64,000 nt of DNA, from positions 264,675-328,674 of the forward strand of contig NZ_JAJQJI010000006.1 of the NCBI RefSeq assembly GCF_021213805.1, written 5' to 3'. A model generated the notes under the pieces. It had not been told where the DNA came from. It worked only from the letters and a program-made list of their open reading frames with translations, and made no database searches. A program made the position numbers and the translations under genes. Origin of the DNA: Mycobacterium sp. MYCO198283 (GTDB lineage: Bacteria > Actinomycetota > Actinomycetes > Mycobacteriales > Mycobacteriaceae). Shown here in pieces: positions 16,731-25,785 of the stretch; position 1 is the stretch's first letter; every line of letters begins with the position of its first letter.

Positions 16731-17543
16731 TCAGTCGCGGTAGCGCAGGGCGCGCCGTTCGAGCACCCGCACCAGCGCGTCGGTGGCGATGCCGAGCAGG
16801 GCGTAGACGACGAGCCCGAAGATGATGACGTCGATGCGCAGGAAGTCGCGGGCGTTGTTGATCAGGAATCCGATGCCGCGATCGGCGTTGATCTGCTCGG
16901 CGACGATCAACGTCAGCCACGCGATGGCCAACGACTGGCGCAGTCCGACCAGGATCTGCGGCGCGGCGCTGGGCACGATGATGCGGCTGCAGCGCTGCCA
17001 GAACGAGAAGCCCAGCACCGTGGCGGTCTCGATCAGCTTCGGGTCGACCTGGCGGATGGCGGAGAACGTGTTGAGGTACAGCGGAAAGCTCACGCCGAGC
17101 GCGACGAGCAGCACCTTGGGCAGCTCGCCGATGCCGAACCACAGGATGAACAGCGGGATGAGTCCGAGGTGCGGCAGCGCGCGCACCATCTGCATCGGCG
17201 GGTCGATCGCAGATTCGGCCCAGCGGGACAGTCCGACCGCGGCGCCGAGCACGACACCGACGATGCCGCCCAGCAGCAGGCCCTCGACGACCCGGATACC
17301 GGAGACGCGCAGCGCGTCGGCCAGCTGACCGTTCGCCACGAGTTCGACGCCGGCTTCGGCGATCAGTGACGGCGCCGGCAGCACGTCCTGCGGGATCAGC
17401 CGCAGCGCGCTGCCCAGTTGCCACAGCGCCAGCAGCGCGAGCGGCGAGGCGATCCGCACGATCTCCCAGCGGCGCCGTCGCCACCGTGGCGCGCTGGGCG
17501 CAGCGGCCGCCGCAGGTGTGAGGCCGTCGGTCAGGGTGGTCAC
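16731..17543 (-). CDS. ssuC: Sulfonate ABC transporter permease
   Basis: 270-aa inner-membrane permease with about six helices and the EAA loop that contacts the ATPase (QSLAIAWLTLIVAEQINADRGIGFLI region, summarised here as residues 205-230). First gene of the operon. The GTG at 17543 has a TAGATT hexamer 8 nt upstream, so the transcript is probably leaderless. A CACCCGGGTG palindrome at 17563-17572 lies just upstream and could bind a regulator. Confidence 0.93.
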   Translation of the reverse strand: MTTLTDGLTPAAAAAPSAPRWRRRRWEIVRIASPLALLALWQLGSALRLIPQDVLPAPSLIAEAGVELVANGQLADALRVSGIRVVEGLLLGGIVGVVLGAAVGLSRWAESAIDPPMQMVRALPHLGLIPLFILWFGIGELPKVLLVALGVSFPLYLNTFSAIRQVDPKLIETATVLGFSFWQRCSRIIVPSAAPQILVGLRQSLAIAWLTLIVAEQINADRGIGFLINNARDFLRIDVIIFGLVVYALLGIATDALVRVLERRALRYRD

Positions 17544-17551
17544 GATGCGGA

Positions 17552-17557
17552 AATCTA
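17552..17557 (-). promoter_or_regulatory. -10 hexamer of the ssu operon
   Basis: TAGATT on the minus strand, 8 nt before the ssuC GTG. The 10-bp palindrome CACCCGGGTG (17563-17572) is next to it. Confidence 0.5.
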
Positions 17558-17586
17558 TGGCTCACCCGGGTGGGCGGATAAGGGTT

Positions 17587-17606
17587 CTTCTCGCGGTGAC
17601 GAGAAG
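17587..17606 (-). terminator. Hairpin downstream of recQ
   Basis: CTTCTCG-6 nt-CGAGAAG, a perfect 7-bp inverted repeat 24 bp after the recQ stop. It may terminate recQ or be an upstream site of the ssu promoter. Confidence 0.5.
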
Positions 17607-17630
17607 TCCGCGCGGCACCTGGAGGCGGCG

Positions 17631-19259
17631 TCAGACCGCGTGCAGCACCCCGGTGTCGTCGATCACCCGCAGCGACAGCGTGCGGTAGCCGTACTCGTCG
17701 AACAGCACCGTGACGGTGTCGGCGTCGGCGTTCATGACGACGCCGCGGCCCCACTCGGTGTGCGAGACGGTGGTGTCGACGGCGAACGGCCCGTCCGGCG
17801 CGGCGGGGTGGTCCTCGCGGCCGGCGGCGGTGTTGGCGAAGCAGCGGTCGCAGTCACCGCACGGCTCGGGCAGCGTCTCCCCGAAGTAGCCGAGCAGGAA
17901 CTGACGCCGGCAGTCGGAGGTCTCGGCGTAGCCGCGCATCATCTCCACCCGCGTGCGGTCGACGCGCTCGCTGATCTCGACGACCTCCACCGCGCGTCGT
18001 ACCGCCTCGTCGGCGTCGACGCCGGTGGCGCGGAAGCCTTTCCGCCCGCTGCGGATCACCTCGGCCTGCTCCAGCAGGTTGACGGCGTTGGTGAGCTTGC
18101 GGCCCCGGACGTCGAGGGTGGCGCGCAGGTCCTTGAGGCGTGCGGGCTGGTCCTTCAGGGCGGTGTACACCCGGCGCAGCAGCTCCTCGTCGGGCCGGTG
18201 TGTGGTGAAGAACCGGGCGAGCCCGAGGTCCTCGGGGCGGTAGAGCAGGAGCGCCGCGGCGGCCTCGCCGTCTCGGCCCGCCCGCCCGATCTGCTGGTAG
18301 TAGCTGTCCAGCGAATCGGGCACCGAGGCGTGGACGACGAATCGGACGTCGGGTTTGTCGATGCCCATGCCGAACGCCGACGTGGCGGTGACCACGCGGT
18401 ACTCGTCGTGCAGGAAGCCTTCGTGCACTCCGTCACGCTCGGCGGTCTTCAACCCGGCGTGATATGCCGCGGCCGCAATACCGTTGTCGCACAGCGCCTT
18501 GGCGTACGTCTCGGCGTCCTTGCGGGTGGCGGTGTACACCAGACCCGCGCCGTCGAACCGCCCGACCGCCGCCACCACCGCCGCTTCCTTGCCGTGCTTG
18601 CCGTGCGCCTCGGTGAAGTGGTCGACGGCCAGTCGCAGGTTCGGCCGGTCGAAGCCGCCGGCGACGACGACCGGGTCGCGCAGCCTGAGATTGTCGACGA
18701 TCTCGCGGCGCACCAGCGGTGAGGCGGTGGCGGTCAGGGCCGCGACCGTCGGCCGTCCGAGGCGACCGATCGCGTCGACGAGCCGTAGATAGTCGGGCCG
18801 GAAGTCGTGTCCCCAGGCCGAGACGCAGTGCGCCTCGTCGACGACGACGAGCGCCGGCCCGGCCTCGGCGAGGCGGCTGACCACGTCGTCGTTGGCCAGT
18901 TGCTCCGGTGTGGTGAAGACGTAGCGGGCGTCGCCGTCGCGCAGCGCGTCGAGACTGCGCTCGTTGGCGGCGGCCGACTGCCGGGAGTTCACCGTGACGG
19001 CGGCGGGTGCCCCGGTGTCGGCGAGGCCGGCGATCTGGTCCTGTTGCAGCGCGATCAGCGGCGAGATCACGATCGTCGGCCCGTCGAGCAGCGCCGCGGG
19101 GAGCTGGTAGATCGCCGACTTGCCGGATCCGGTGGCCATCAGCGCCAGCACGTCGTGTCCGTCGAGGATCGCCGTCATGCCCTCGAGCTGTTCGGGCCGC
19201 AGGTCGTCCCAGCCGAACAGGTCTCGGGCGGTCGCCTCGATGCGGGCGCGCGACGTCAT
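17631..19259 (-). CDS. recQ: RecQ-family DNA helicase
   Basis: ATP-dependent 3'-5' DNA helicase of 542 aa for recombination and repair. Visible motifs are the Q-motif region (FGWDDLRPEQ), Walker A ATGSGKS (about 42-48), DEAH (about 143-146), TATAS, and motif VI QQIGRAGRDG. A RecQ zinc-binding module follows (CRRQFLLGYFGE then CGDCDRC). The C-terminus (about 495-542) is a DUF3553-like beta domain. There is no HRDC domain and little winged-helix length, so this is a short RecQ. M. tuberculosis lacks a close equivalent here. The start ATG at 19259 has no obvious ribosome site. Confidence 0.9.
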   Translation of the reverse strand: MTSRARIEATARDLFGWDDLRPEQLEGMTAILDGHDVLALMATGSGKSAIYQLPAALLDGPTIVISPLIALQQDQIAGLADTGAPAAVTVNSRQSAAANERSLDALRDGDARYVFTTPEQLANDDVVSRLAEAGPALVVVDEAHCVSAWGHDFRPDYLRLVDAIGRLGRPTVAALTATASPLVRREIVDNLRLRDPVVVAGGFDRPNLRLAVDHFTEAHGKHGKEAAVVAAVGRFDGAGLVYTATRKDAETYAKALCDNGIAAAAYHAGLKTAERDGVHEGFLHDEYRVVTATSAFGMGIDKPDVRFVVHASVPDSLDSYYQQIGRAGRDGEAAAALLLYRPEDLGLARFFTTHRPDEELLRRVYTALKDQPARLKDLRATLDVRGRKLTNAVNLLEQAEVIRSGRKGFRATGVDADEAVRRAVEVVEISERVDRTRVEMMRGYAETSDCRRQFLLGYFGETLPEPCGDCDRCFANTAAGREDHPAAPDGPFAVDTTVSHTEWGRGVVMNADADTVTVLFDEYGYRTLSLRVIDDTGVLHAV

Positions 19260-19324
19260 GGGCAGGGTCTTGCGGTGGTGGTCATCCCCACGTCGATACC
19301 CCGGGGCCTGCCGGGGCTAACGCG

Positions 19325-19654
19325 TCACCGCCAGCCGTCGGCCGCCTTGGCCGCCGCGACCAGCGTTCGGCACAGGGCCCGCAGTTCGGCCGCGTCGGCG
19401 CCCTCCTCGACGGCGATCGACACGTCCTCGGCGGCGCAGCGGACCTGGTAGAGCCGGTCGGACAGGTCGGCGGCCTCGTCGGCGGACAACACGACGGCGT
19501 CGGCGGACAGCGCGGTGCCTTTCACCGCGGCCCGCTGCTCGTAGGCGCGTTGCCGGCAGGACTGCCGGCAGTACTGGCGGCGACGCCCGAGCCCGGCGTC
19601 GGCAACCTCGCGCCCGCACCACCGGCACGGCGACGGGCGTAGACGACGGACCAC
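19325..19654 (-). CDS. Small Cys-rich conserved mycobacterial protein (Rv2049c-like)
   Basis: 109 aa. The N-terminus has a CRWCGRE ... CRQSCRQRAYEQ zinc-finger-like pattern (about residues 10-40), followed by a helical acidic C-terminal part. It is divergent from rbpA, as Rv2049c is in M. tuberculosis. I choose GTG 19654 because TAGAGT at 19662-19667 sits 7 nt upstream; the frame is open further, including a GTG at 19663. Function unknown; nucleic-acid binding is a guess from the cysteines. Confidence 0.65.
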   Translation of the reverse strand: MVRRLRPSPCRWCGREVADAGLGRRRQYCRQSCRQRAYEQRAAVKGTALSADAVVLSADEAADLSDRLYQVRCAAEDVSIAVEEGADAAELRALCRTLVAAAKAADGWR

Positions 19655-19661
19655 GGCTGGC

Positions 19662-19667
19662 ACTCTA
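19662..19667 (-). promoter_or_regulatory. -10 hexamer of the Rv2049c-like gene
   Basis: TAGAGT on the minus strand, 7 nt before GTG 19654. Confidence 0.4.
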
Positions 19668-19701
19668 ACGGGGACGGCGGCGAACTCTGGGTATCCTGGT
19701 G

Positions 19702-19727
19702 GGAACGGTGAGCGCGCATGTCGCGTT
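19702..19727 (+). promoter_or_regulatory. Candidate SigH/SigE-type promoter of rbpA
   Basis: GGAAC at 19702-19706 and GTT at 19725-19727, separated by exactly 18 bases, match the SigH/SigE consensus. A TATCCT (19692-19697) could be a separate housekeeping -10. A T7 run at 19742-19748 follows in the leader. The ribosome site GGAG (19798-19801) precedes the ATG. Confidence 0.5.
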
Positions 19728-19807
19728 GCACCGCGTGGAAGTTTTTTTCGTGGAACCCGGCGGCGCTGCAGCCCGACGGGATATCCACCAGTCGTTAGGA
19801 GTGACGC

Positions 19808-20146
19808 ATGGCTGATCGGGTTCTGCGAGGCAGCCGCCTCGGCGCTGTGAGCTACGAGACCGACCGCAACCACGATCTGGCGCCCCGCCAGGTGGCGCGT
19901 TACCGCACCGAGAACGGCGAGGAGTTCGACGTCCCGTTCGCCGACGACGCCGAGATCCCCGGCACCTGGCTGTGCCGCAACGGGCTCGAGGGCACGCTGA
20001 TCGAGGGCGACCTGCCGGAGCCGAAGAAGGTCAAGCCGCCGCGCACCCACTGGGACATGCTGCTGGAGCGGCGTTCGGTGGAGGAGCTGGAGGAACTGCT
20101 CAAGGAGCGGCTCGACCTGATCAAGTCGAAGCGTCGCGGCGGGTAG
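19808..20146 (+). CDS. rbpA: RNA polymerase-binding protein RbpA
   Basis: Actinobacterial transcription activator that binds RNA polymerase and group I/II sigma factors and stabilises the open complex. 112 aa, nearly identical in layout to known RbpA: the N-terminal tail VLRGSRLGAVSYE, the core beta-domain (PGTWLCRNGLEGTLIEGD), the basic linker KKVKPPRTHWDMLLERR and the C-terminal sigma-interaction helix. Good GGAG site. It ends one base before the convergent mannosyltransferase. Confidence 0.98.
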   Translation: MADRVLRGSRLGAVSYETDRNHDLAPRQVARYRTENGEEFDVPFADDAEIPGTWLCRNGLEGTLIEGDLPEPKKVKPPRTHWDMLLERRSVEELEELLKERLDLIKSKRRGG

Positions 20147-20917
20147 TTAAGGGACGACGCCGCGGGCCTTGTCGAGCCGCCCGCGGATGCCCCACTGTGC
20201 GACCTTGACGATCGCCTCGCGGATGTTCGATCCGCTCATCTTCGATTCGCCGTGCTCGCGCTCGACGAACGTGATGGGTACTTCGACGACGCGGAAGCCG
20301 TTGGTGATGGTGCGCCAGGTCAGGTCGATCTGGAAGCAGTAGCCCTTCGAGTCGACGGCCGACAGGTCGATCTTCTCGAGCACTTCGCGCCGGTAGGCGC
20401 GGTAGCCGGCGGTGATGTCGTTGATCTCGACGCCGAGCATCAAGCGGGAGTATCCGTTGGCGGTGCGCGACAGCACCAGCCGGCGCCACGGCCAGTTGCG
20501 GACGGTGCCGCCCTCGACGTAGCGGGAGCCGATCGCCAGGTCGGCGCCGTCGTCGATGGCCGTGAGAAGCCGCTCGAGCTCTTCGGGTGCGTGGCTGCCG
20601 TCGGCGTCCATCTCGACCAGCACGGTGTAGCCGCGGTGCAGCCCCCACGCGAAGCCGGCGAGGTAGGCCGCGCCCAGACCCTCCTTGGCCGTGCGGTGCA
20701 GGACGTGCACCCGGTCGGGGTCGGCGAGCGACACCTCGTCTGCCAGCGCTCCGGTGCCGTCGGGACTGCCGTCGTCGACGATCAGGATGTGCACGCCGGG
20801 GCAGGCGCGGTGTACCCGATCCAGGATGACCGGGAGGTTGTCCCGCTCGTTATAGGTCGGGATGATGGCCAGCGTGCGCTGACTCGGGCGGGCGCCCGGG
20901 GGTCGGCCCGTCGTCAT
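20147..20917 (-). CDS. ppm1: Polyprenol-phosphate mannosyltransferase (catalytic Ppm1)
   Basis: Transfers mannose from GDP-mannose to polyprenyl phosphate at the cytoplasmic membrane face, supplying mannan, lipoarabinomannan and protein O-mannosylation. 256-aa GT2 enzyme with [19 protein letters not shown] and the metal-binding EMDADGSH motif (about 100-107), typical of DPM1-type synthases. In M. tuberculosis this domain is fused to Lnt; here the two are separate but overlap by ATGA (20914-20917), with lnt first. Splitting is usual in fast-growing mycobacteria. Confidence 0.93.
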   Translation of the reverse strand: MTTGRPPGARPSQRTLAIIPTYNERDNLPVILDRVHRACPGVHILIVDDGSPDGTGALADEVSLADPDRVHVLHRTAKEGLGAAYLAGFAWGLHRGYTVLVEMDADGSHAPEELERLLTAIDDGADLAIGSRYVEGGTVRNWPWRRLVLSRTANGYSRLMLGVEINDITAGYRAYRREVLEKIDLSAVDSKGYCFQIDLTWRTITNGFRVVEVPITFVEREHGESKMSGSNIREAIVKVAQWGIRGRLDKARGVVP

Positions 20918-22854
20918 GTGGCTCCTTCGTCGGTCGACCCCGGTCGGGGTGCGCTGTGCGGGGCGGCGCCGGCACTGCCGCCCTGCGCGTCGCCGGGGAC
21001 GCCGGCCGCGTCGTGTTCGGTGGTGTCTGACGGGTGGCCCGCGCCGTCCGTTCCGGCTTCTCGGCCGGACCGGAGCCGGCGAGCCGCCCGTGCGAACGAT
21101 CCATTGTGCACCACGGCCGCGACCAGCACCGCACCGCCGAGGGCGACCAGCACCGCCTGCAGCGCCGGACCGAAGCGGGTGGCGGGCGTGAGGGCGGTCT
21201 TCAGGTGGATCTGCCGGTCGAGGTAGGCCGGCTCGAAGAAGGCGGTGCGGTCGAGCTCGCGGCCGTCGGGGGCGATCACCGCGCTGATGCCGGTGGTTCC
21301 GGCGACCACGGTGTAGCGGTCGTGCTCGACGGCGCGCCCGCGGGCGAAGGCGAGCTGCTGTTGGCTCATCGCCTCGTCGAAGGTGGCGTTGTTGGTCGGC
21401 ACCGCCAGCAGCTGGGCACCGGCCAGCACCGACTGGCGCGCCGCCCGGTCGAAGATCACCTCCCAGCAGGTCGTCACGCCCACCCGGGTGCCCGCGGCGG
21501 TGACCACGCCGTCGCCGTCGCCGGGCACGAAGTAGCCGGCACGGTCGGCGTACGGGGACAGCAGGCGAAAGAAGCCCCGCATCGGCAGGTATTCGCCGAA
21601 CGGCTGAATGATCCGCTTGTCGTGCCGCTCGCCGGGCCCGTTCTCCGGTGTCCACACGATCACCGAGTTGGTGGTCGCAGGCCGTTCGGGCGTCCATTCG
21701 GGCCGCGCCAGCACGCCACCGACCAGGATCGGGGCGCCGATCGCGTCGGCGGCGGCGTCGATCTGCGCGGCGGCGTCGGCATTCTTGACGGGGTCGATGT
21801 CCGATGAGTTCTCGGGCCAGATGACCAGCTGCGGCTGCGGGGCGCGGCCGGCGCGCACGTCCGCGGCGAGTCGCATGGTCTCGGCGACGTGGTTGTCCAG
21901 GACGGCACGTCGCTGGGCGTTGAACTCGAGCCCGAGCCTCGGCACGTTGCCCTGCACGGCGGCGACGGTGGCCAGCGGATCGTTGCCGGCGCCCGATCCG
22001 GCCTGCCGGACCGCGGGCCACGCCGCCGCCGTGCCCAGCAGCACCACGCACACAGCGAGGCCGGGCAGGATCACCGCCGGCGGTGACAGGTCGCGCTGCG
22101 GGTCCTGCCACCAGCGCACGACCTCGAGCACGAGCGCGGCCGCCGCGATGCCGAGCAGCGCGACCGCCAGCGAGAGCAGTGGCGCCCCGCCGACCCGCAC
22201 GATGGGCAGCAGCGGCCCATTGGTCTGACCGAACGCGACGACGCCCCACGGAAAGCCCCCGAACGGGACCGTGCACTTGAGCCATTCCTGCGCCACCCAC
22301 AGCACCGCGAACCACACCGGCCAGCCGGGCAGCTCCCGCACCAGCCAGGCCGCCGCGCCGAAGAGCCCGGGGAACAGGGCGCACACGGCGGCCAGCGCCA
22401 GCCACGGCAGCGCCCCGACGAGACCGGAGATCCACGGCAGCAGCGGGATGTAGCAGACCAGCCCGAACAGGAAGCCGTAGCCGAACGCACCGCCGGCGCT
22501 GGTGGTGGGCCGGGTGATCACCACGGTGAGCAGCGCGAACGCCACCGGGGCGGTGAACCACCAGCCGAACGGCGGGAAGCTGACACACAGCAGCAGGCCG
22601 CCGGCGATGGCGAGGGTGAGCCTGGGCAGGCGCGGCACGAGCGCGGCGGGGGTGGCCCGGGCGCGTGTGACGGCGGTGGCGCGGATGCGGCCCAGCGCCT
22701 GGCTCAGCCGGCCGGACAGCCCCGGCGGCCGGACGACCGGTATCGCGTCGGTCGCGGGGTCGTCGACGGCAATCCGCTGCTCGTCGGTGACGGCGTCGGG
22801 CTCGTCGGCCGGCGTGTCCGGTCCGGCCGCGTGCCGGCCCCGTGGCTCAGCCAT
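20914..22854 (-). CDS. lnt: Apolipoprotein N-acyltransferase
   Basis: Membrane enzyme adding the third acyl chain to the N-terminal cysteine of lipoproteins. 646 aa: a variable, charged N-terminus (1-65), about seven membrane helices, then a nitrilase-like periplasmic domain. Catalytic elements are visible: [10 protein letters not shown] (Glu), [14 protein letters not shown] (Lys) and [10 protein letters not shown] (Cys). A final helix precedes a Gly/Ala-rich cytosolic tail. Its ATG overlaps the amidohydrolase stop by 8 bp and its stop overlaps ppm1, so three genes are coupled. Confidence 0.93.
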   Translation of the reverse strand: MAEPRGRHAAGPDTPADEPDAVTDEQRIAVDDPATDAIPVVRPPGLSGRLSQALGRIRATAVTRARATPAALVPRLPRLTLAIAGGLLLCVSFPPFGWWFTAPVAFALLTVVITRPTTSAGGAFGYGFLFGLVCYIPLLPWISGLVGALPWLALAAVCALFPGLFGAAAWLVRELPGWPVWFAVLWVAQEWLKCTVPFGGFPWGVVAFGQTNGPLLPIVRVGGAPLLSLAVALLGIAAAALVLEVVRWWQDPQRDLSPPAVILPGLAVCVVLLGTAAAWPAVRQAGSGAGNDPLATVAAVQGNVPRLGLEFNAQRRAVLDNHVAETMRLAADVRAGRAPQPQLVIWPENSSDIDPVKNADAAAQIDAAADAIGAPILVGGVLARPEWTPERPATTNSVIVWTPENGPGERHDKRIIQPFGEYLPMRGFFRLLSPYADRAGYFVPGDGDGVVTAAGTRVGVTTCWEVIFDRAARQSVLAGAQLLAVPTNNATFDEAMSQQQLAFARGRAVEHDRYTVVAGTTGISAVIAPDGRELDRTAFFEPAYLDRQIHLKTALTPATRFGPALQAVLVALGGAVLVAAVVHNGSFARAARRLRSGREAGTDGAGHPSDTTEHDAAGVPGDAQGGSAGAAPHSAPRPGSTDEGAT

Positions 22855-24457
22855 GGATCACCGCACCGCGGTGGACGGTTTGCAGGCAGCGCGGCAGCCG
22901 GGCGTCCGGAGCGAGCCGTGGCAGCGGCGGCACCCCGGCCCGCGGATCCGTCGACCAGCGCGCAACGGCGTCGGGCGGTGCGGCGACCTCCAGCTCGTCG
23001 ACCTGCCAGACGGCGTACGACGCGGGCGCCCCGGGAGCCAGGGTGCCGGTGGCGCCGTCGTTGCTGCCGGCGGCTCGCCAGGCGCCGCGGGTGAGCGCAT
23101 TGAAGGCGGCGCGCGCGGACACCGCACTGCCCGGCGTCCGGTGGTGGGCGGCGGCGCGGACGATCCCCCAACCATCCATGCTGGTCACCGGGCTGTCGGA
23201 ACCGAACGCAAGGCGCACGCCCTCGGATGCTAACAGCGCCAGCGGGTTCAGCCCGGCCGCGCGGCGGGCCCCCAACCGGCGGGCGTACATGCCGGTCTCG
23301 CCGCCCCACAGCGCGTCGAACGACGGCTGCACACTGGCGGCGATCCCCCAGGAGCCGAGTGCGGCGGCCTGCTCGGCGCTGACCATCTCGACGTGTTCGA
23401 GGCGGTGGCCGCAGCGGGCGACCGCGACCGGGCCGAAGCGGTCGACCACATCGGCCAACGCGTCGACGACCGTCGCCACCGCGGCGTCGCCGATGACGTG
23501 GAAACCGGCGGTGATCCCCGCTTCGGTGCAGGCCGACAGGTGCGCGGTCACGGTCTCGCGATCGAGGTAGCAGTTGCCGCGGGTGTGCGGCGCGTCATCG
23601 TAGGGCTCGTGCAGCCACGCGGTGCGCGAGCCGAGCGCGCCGTCGACGAACAGGTCGCCGGCCAGCCCGCGGGCGCCGGTTCGCGCCAGCAGCTCGCGGG
23701 CCGCGGCGGGAGTGGTCACGGCTTCGCCCCAGTAGCCGACGACCTCGACGCCATGATCGAGCGCGGCCAGGTCGAGCCAGTCGTCGAGGCCGGCGATCTG
23801 CGGTCCGGCGCATTCGCAGACGGCGGCGAAACCCGCCGCGGCGGCGGCGTCGAGGGCGGCGCGGCGGGCGTCCGACCGCTGGCGGGCCGACAGCAGGGCA
23901 CGCGCGCCGGCCCGCGCGCGGTGGTGGGCGTCGGCGGTGAGCGGGCCGGTCGGATGGTGTCCGGCGGCGTCGGTCAGGTCCACCCAGCGGCGCAGCCCGC
24001 TCGAGGCGACCGCGGAATGGACGTCCACGCGGGTCAGGTACGCCGGCCGGTTTCCGACGATCTCGTCGACCTCCACGGTCGTCGGCGGATCGGGATGCGG
24101 CCACCGGGATTCGTCCCAGCCGTGTCCCCACACGACGTCGTCGTCGGCCAGCGTGCCGACGTGGTCGGCCAGCAGCCGCAGGCAGTGCTCCTTCGAGGTG
24201 GCACGCCGCAGGTCGAGGCCGGTGAGCGTCAGCCCGGTGGCGGTCACGTGGACGTGGCTGTCGACGAAGGCGGGGGCCACGAATGCGCCGGCGAGATCGG
24301 TGACCGTGGCGTCGGGGTACTGGGAGCGCCCCACGTCGTCGCTGCCGAGCCACACCACGACGCCGTCGCGCACCGCCATCGCGGTGGCGTCGGGTTTGAC
24401 GGGGCTGTGGATGCGGCCACCGAGCAGCAGGGTGGTCGCCGGTGTCGGCGCGGTCAC
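22847..24457 (-). CDS. Amidohydrolase-family protein (YtcJ-like)
   Basis: Metal-dependent hydrolase of 536 aa, cytosolic. It has the amidohydrolase_3 signature: the [10 protein letters not shown] metal site (about 64-73), the [11 protein letters not shown] loop (about 108-118) typical of YtcJ, HVIGDAAV and the C-terminal [14 protein letters not shown] motif. The substrate is unknown; relatives act on cyclic amides or N-acyl compounds. GTG start with TAGCCT 7 nt upstream. It leads the lnt-ppm1 transcription unit. Confidence 0.85.
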   Translation of the reverse strand: MTAPTPATTLLLGGRIHSPVKPDATAMAVRDGVVVWLGSDDVGRSQYPDATVTDLAGAFVAPAFVDSHVHVTATGLTLTGLDLRRATSKEHCLRLLADHVGTLADDDVVWGHGWDESRWPHPDPPTTVEVDEIVGNRPAYLTRVDVHSAVASSGLRRWVDLTDAAGHHPTGPLTADAHHRARAGARALLSARQRSDARRAALDAAAAAGFAAVCECAGPQIAGLDDWLDLAALDHGVEVVGYWGEAVTTPAAARELLARTGARGLAGDLFVDGALGSRTAWLHEPYDDAPHTRGNCYLDRETVTAHLSACTEAGITAGFHVIGDAAVATVVDALADVVDRFGPVAVARCGHRLEHVEMVSAEQAAALGSWGIAASVQPSFDALWGGETGMYARRLGARRAAGLNPLALLASEGVRLAFGSDSPVTSMDGWGIVRAAAHHRTPGSAVSARAAFNALTRGAWRAAGSNDGATGTLAPGAPASYAVWQVDELEVAAPPDAVARWSTDPRAGVPPLPRLAPDARLPRCLQTVHRGAVIHG

Positions 24458-24464
24458 CGCCGAC

Positions 24465-24470
24465 AGGCTA
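24465..24470 (-). promoter_or_regulatory. -10 hexamer, leaderless start of amidohydrolase
   Basis: TAGCCT on the minus strand, 7 nt before the GTG at 24457. It overlaps the last codon and stop of fxsA, so this promoter is internal to a possible longer unit. Confidence 0.45.
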
Positions 24471-24959
24471 CGGATGAATCGGGCGCGGCGGCAGCGACGG
24501 AGGCGGCGGGTCGCGGTCGTCCGTCATGTCGATCACCTCGCCGTCGACCACGTGGTGCCGCACGCGGTAGCGCCGCACCCCGTCGGCGCCGACCGCGGTG
24601 ACGGTGAACCACGGGGACCGGGCGAGGCCGCGGACGACGACCGCCGTGATCAGCGGGCGGGCCAGCGCGCGGGTGGGCGGCAGCAGCAGCAGCAGTCCGA
24701 GCACCGAGGTCACCAGGCCGGGGATGACCACCAGCAGCGTGCCCATCGCGATCATCGACCCGTCGGTCACCGCACCCCGCGCGGTCGTCAACCCGCCGCG
24801 CAGCCGGCGGACCTGGCCGCGGATCTGGGACCCGGCCAGGAGCACGCCGGCCAGGAATGTCCCGACGACGGCCAGCAGCGTCGCGCCCACTCCGATGTTC
24901 GCGGCCAGCGCGACGACCGCGAGCAGCTCGACGAGCACGTAGATCCCGAAGTAGGCCAT
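24468..24959 (-). CDS. fxsA: FxsA-family membrane protein
   Basis: 163-aa inner-membrane protein with three or four helices; the GTFLAGVLLAGSQIRGQ and DGSMIAMGTLLVVIPGLVTSVLGLLLLLPPTR (residues about 65-97) segments define the FxsA (suppressor of F exclusion) family. In mycobacteria it normally accompanies rbpA and ppm1/lnt (Rv2053c). The C-terminus is polar and proline-rich. Function is uncharacterised in actinobacteria. Confidence 0.88.
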   Translation of the reverse strand: MAYFGIYVLVELLAVVALAANIGVGATLLAVVGTFLAGVLLAGSQIRGQVRRLRGGLTTARGAVTDGSMIAMGTLLVVIPGLVTSVLGLLLLLPPTRALARPLITAVVVRGLARSPWFTVTAVGADGVRRYRVRHHVVDGEVIDMTDDRDPPPPSLPPRPIHP

Positions 24960-24998
24960 ACCGGGCCCAACGAGCCGGCGCGCGCCGGGGTTCCGGGG

Positions 24999-25385
24999 TC
25001 AGGCCGGCGCGCGGACCTCGATGGCGGCGTGCACCTTGTCGATGCCGCCGCGCAGCAGCGCCTGCGGGATGAAGTACCAGGCGTGGTTCCAGTACCGCCG
25101 GACGATCTTGTTGAAGACGCGGCGCGTCTCCGACGGCGGCAGCATCCGCGCGACCGCCTCGACGGGCTCACCCTTGGGTTTGCCCAGGACGCCACACTTC
25201 TGGATGGTGACCCGCGGGGTGTTCTTGATGCGCTTGGTCTTCCACGATCCGTCGTCGGTGATGATCAGCAGCCGGTCGCCCTCCGGAACTCCCCACACCG
25301 GGGTCGGCTTCGGCTTGCCGTCCTTGGTGAAGGTCGTCAGCAGCAGGTACTTCTCCCGGGAGACGTCCTGGAAGGTGGGCGCCAT
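24999..25385 (-). CDS. PPOX-class F420-dependent oxidoreductase, copy 2
   Basis: 128-aa split beta-barrel protein of the flavin/deazaflavin oxidoreductase (PPOX) superfamily, similar to Rv2061c next to cobN. Features: YLLLTTFTKDGKPKPTPVW (about 14-32) and RLLIITDDGSWKTKRIKN, where the basic residues in mycobacterial relatives contact F420. It starts 3 bp after copy 1 and is clearly its paralogue. The substrate is unknown. Confidence 0.82.
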   Translation of the reverse strand: MAPTFQDVSREKYLLLTTFTKDGKPKPTPVWGVPEGDRLLIITDDGSWKTKRIKNTPRVTIQKCGVLGKPKGEPVEAVARMLPPSETRRVFNKIVRRYWNHAWYFIPQALLRGGIDKVHAAIEVRAPA

Positions 25386-25387
25386 CG

Positions 25388-25768
25388 TCACACCGCCTTG
25401 ATTTCGATTCCGACGTTGTTCTTCATGCCGCCGCGCAGCTTGCTGAAAGTGTTGAAGAGCTTGCCCTTGATCCCGTAGCGGCGGCCGATCGCGTCGTACA
25501 CCTCGGCGTTGCGGGATGTGTCGAGCAGTGTGGCAACCGCCTCGACCGCCTCGCTCTTCGGCCTGCCCTTCACGTCGCAGGCCGCGACCGTCACCCGCGA
25601 GGTGTTGCGCAGCCGCTTGACCTTCCACGACTTCGCCTGCGTGATCACCAGCAACCGATCCCCGTCGGGTGCCGCCCACACCGCGGTGGGCTTCGGCCGC
25701 CCGTCGCGGGTGAAGGTGGTCAGCAGGACGTACTCGGCACGGGCGACGTCAGCGAAGGTCACGGCCAT
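25388..25768 (-). CDS. PPOX-class F420-dependent oxidoreductase, copy 1
   Basis: 126-aa paralogue of the next gene with the same fold: EYVLLTTFTRDGRPKPTAVW and RLLVITQAKSWKVKRLRN. The two share layout over nearly their whole length but end differently, so this is a tandem duplication that has diverged. TAGGTT 6 nt before the ATG suggests its own leaderless promoter even though cobN ends just 17 bp upstream. Confidence 0.82.
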   Translation of the reverse strand: MAVTFADVARAEYVLLTTFTRDGRPKPTAVWAAPDGDRLLVITQAKSWKVKRLRNTSRVTVAACDVKGRPKSEAVEAVATLLDTSRNAEVYDAIGRRYGIKGKLFNTFSKLRGGMKNNVGIEIKAV

Positions 25769-25774
25769 GCGACC

Positions 25775-25780
25775 AACCTA
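25775..25780 (-). promoter_or_regulatory. -10 hexamer before PPOX copy 1
   Basis: TAGGTT on the minus strand, 6 nt before the ATG at 25768, in the 17-bp gap after cobN. Confidence 0.45.
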
Positions 25781-25785
25781 ACGCC

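Noticed and set aside
20147..22588. Long frame suggesting an Lnt-Ppm1 fusion
   Set aside because: The frame upstream of 20917 is not the lnt frame; lnt is a separate overlapping gene, so there is no fusion here.
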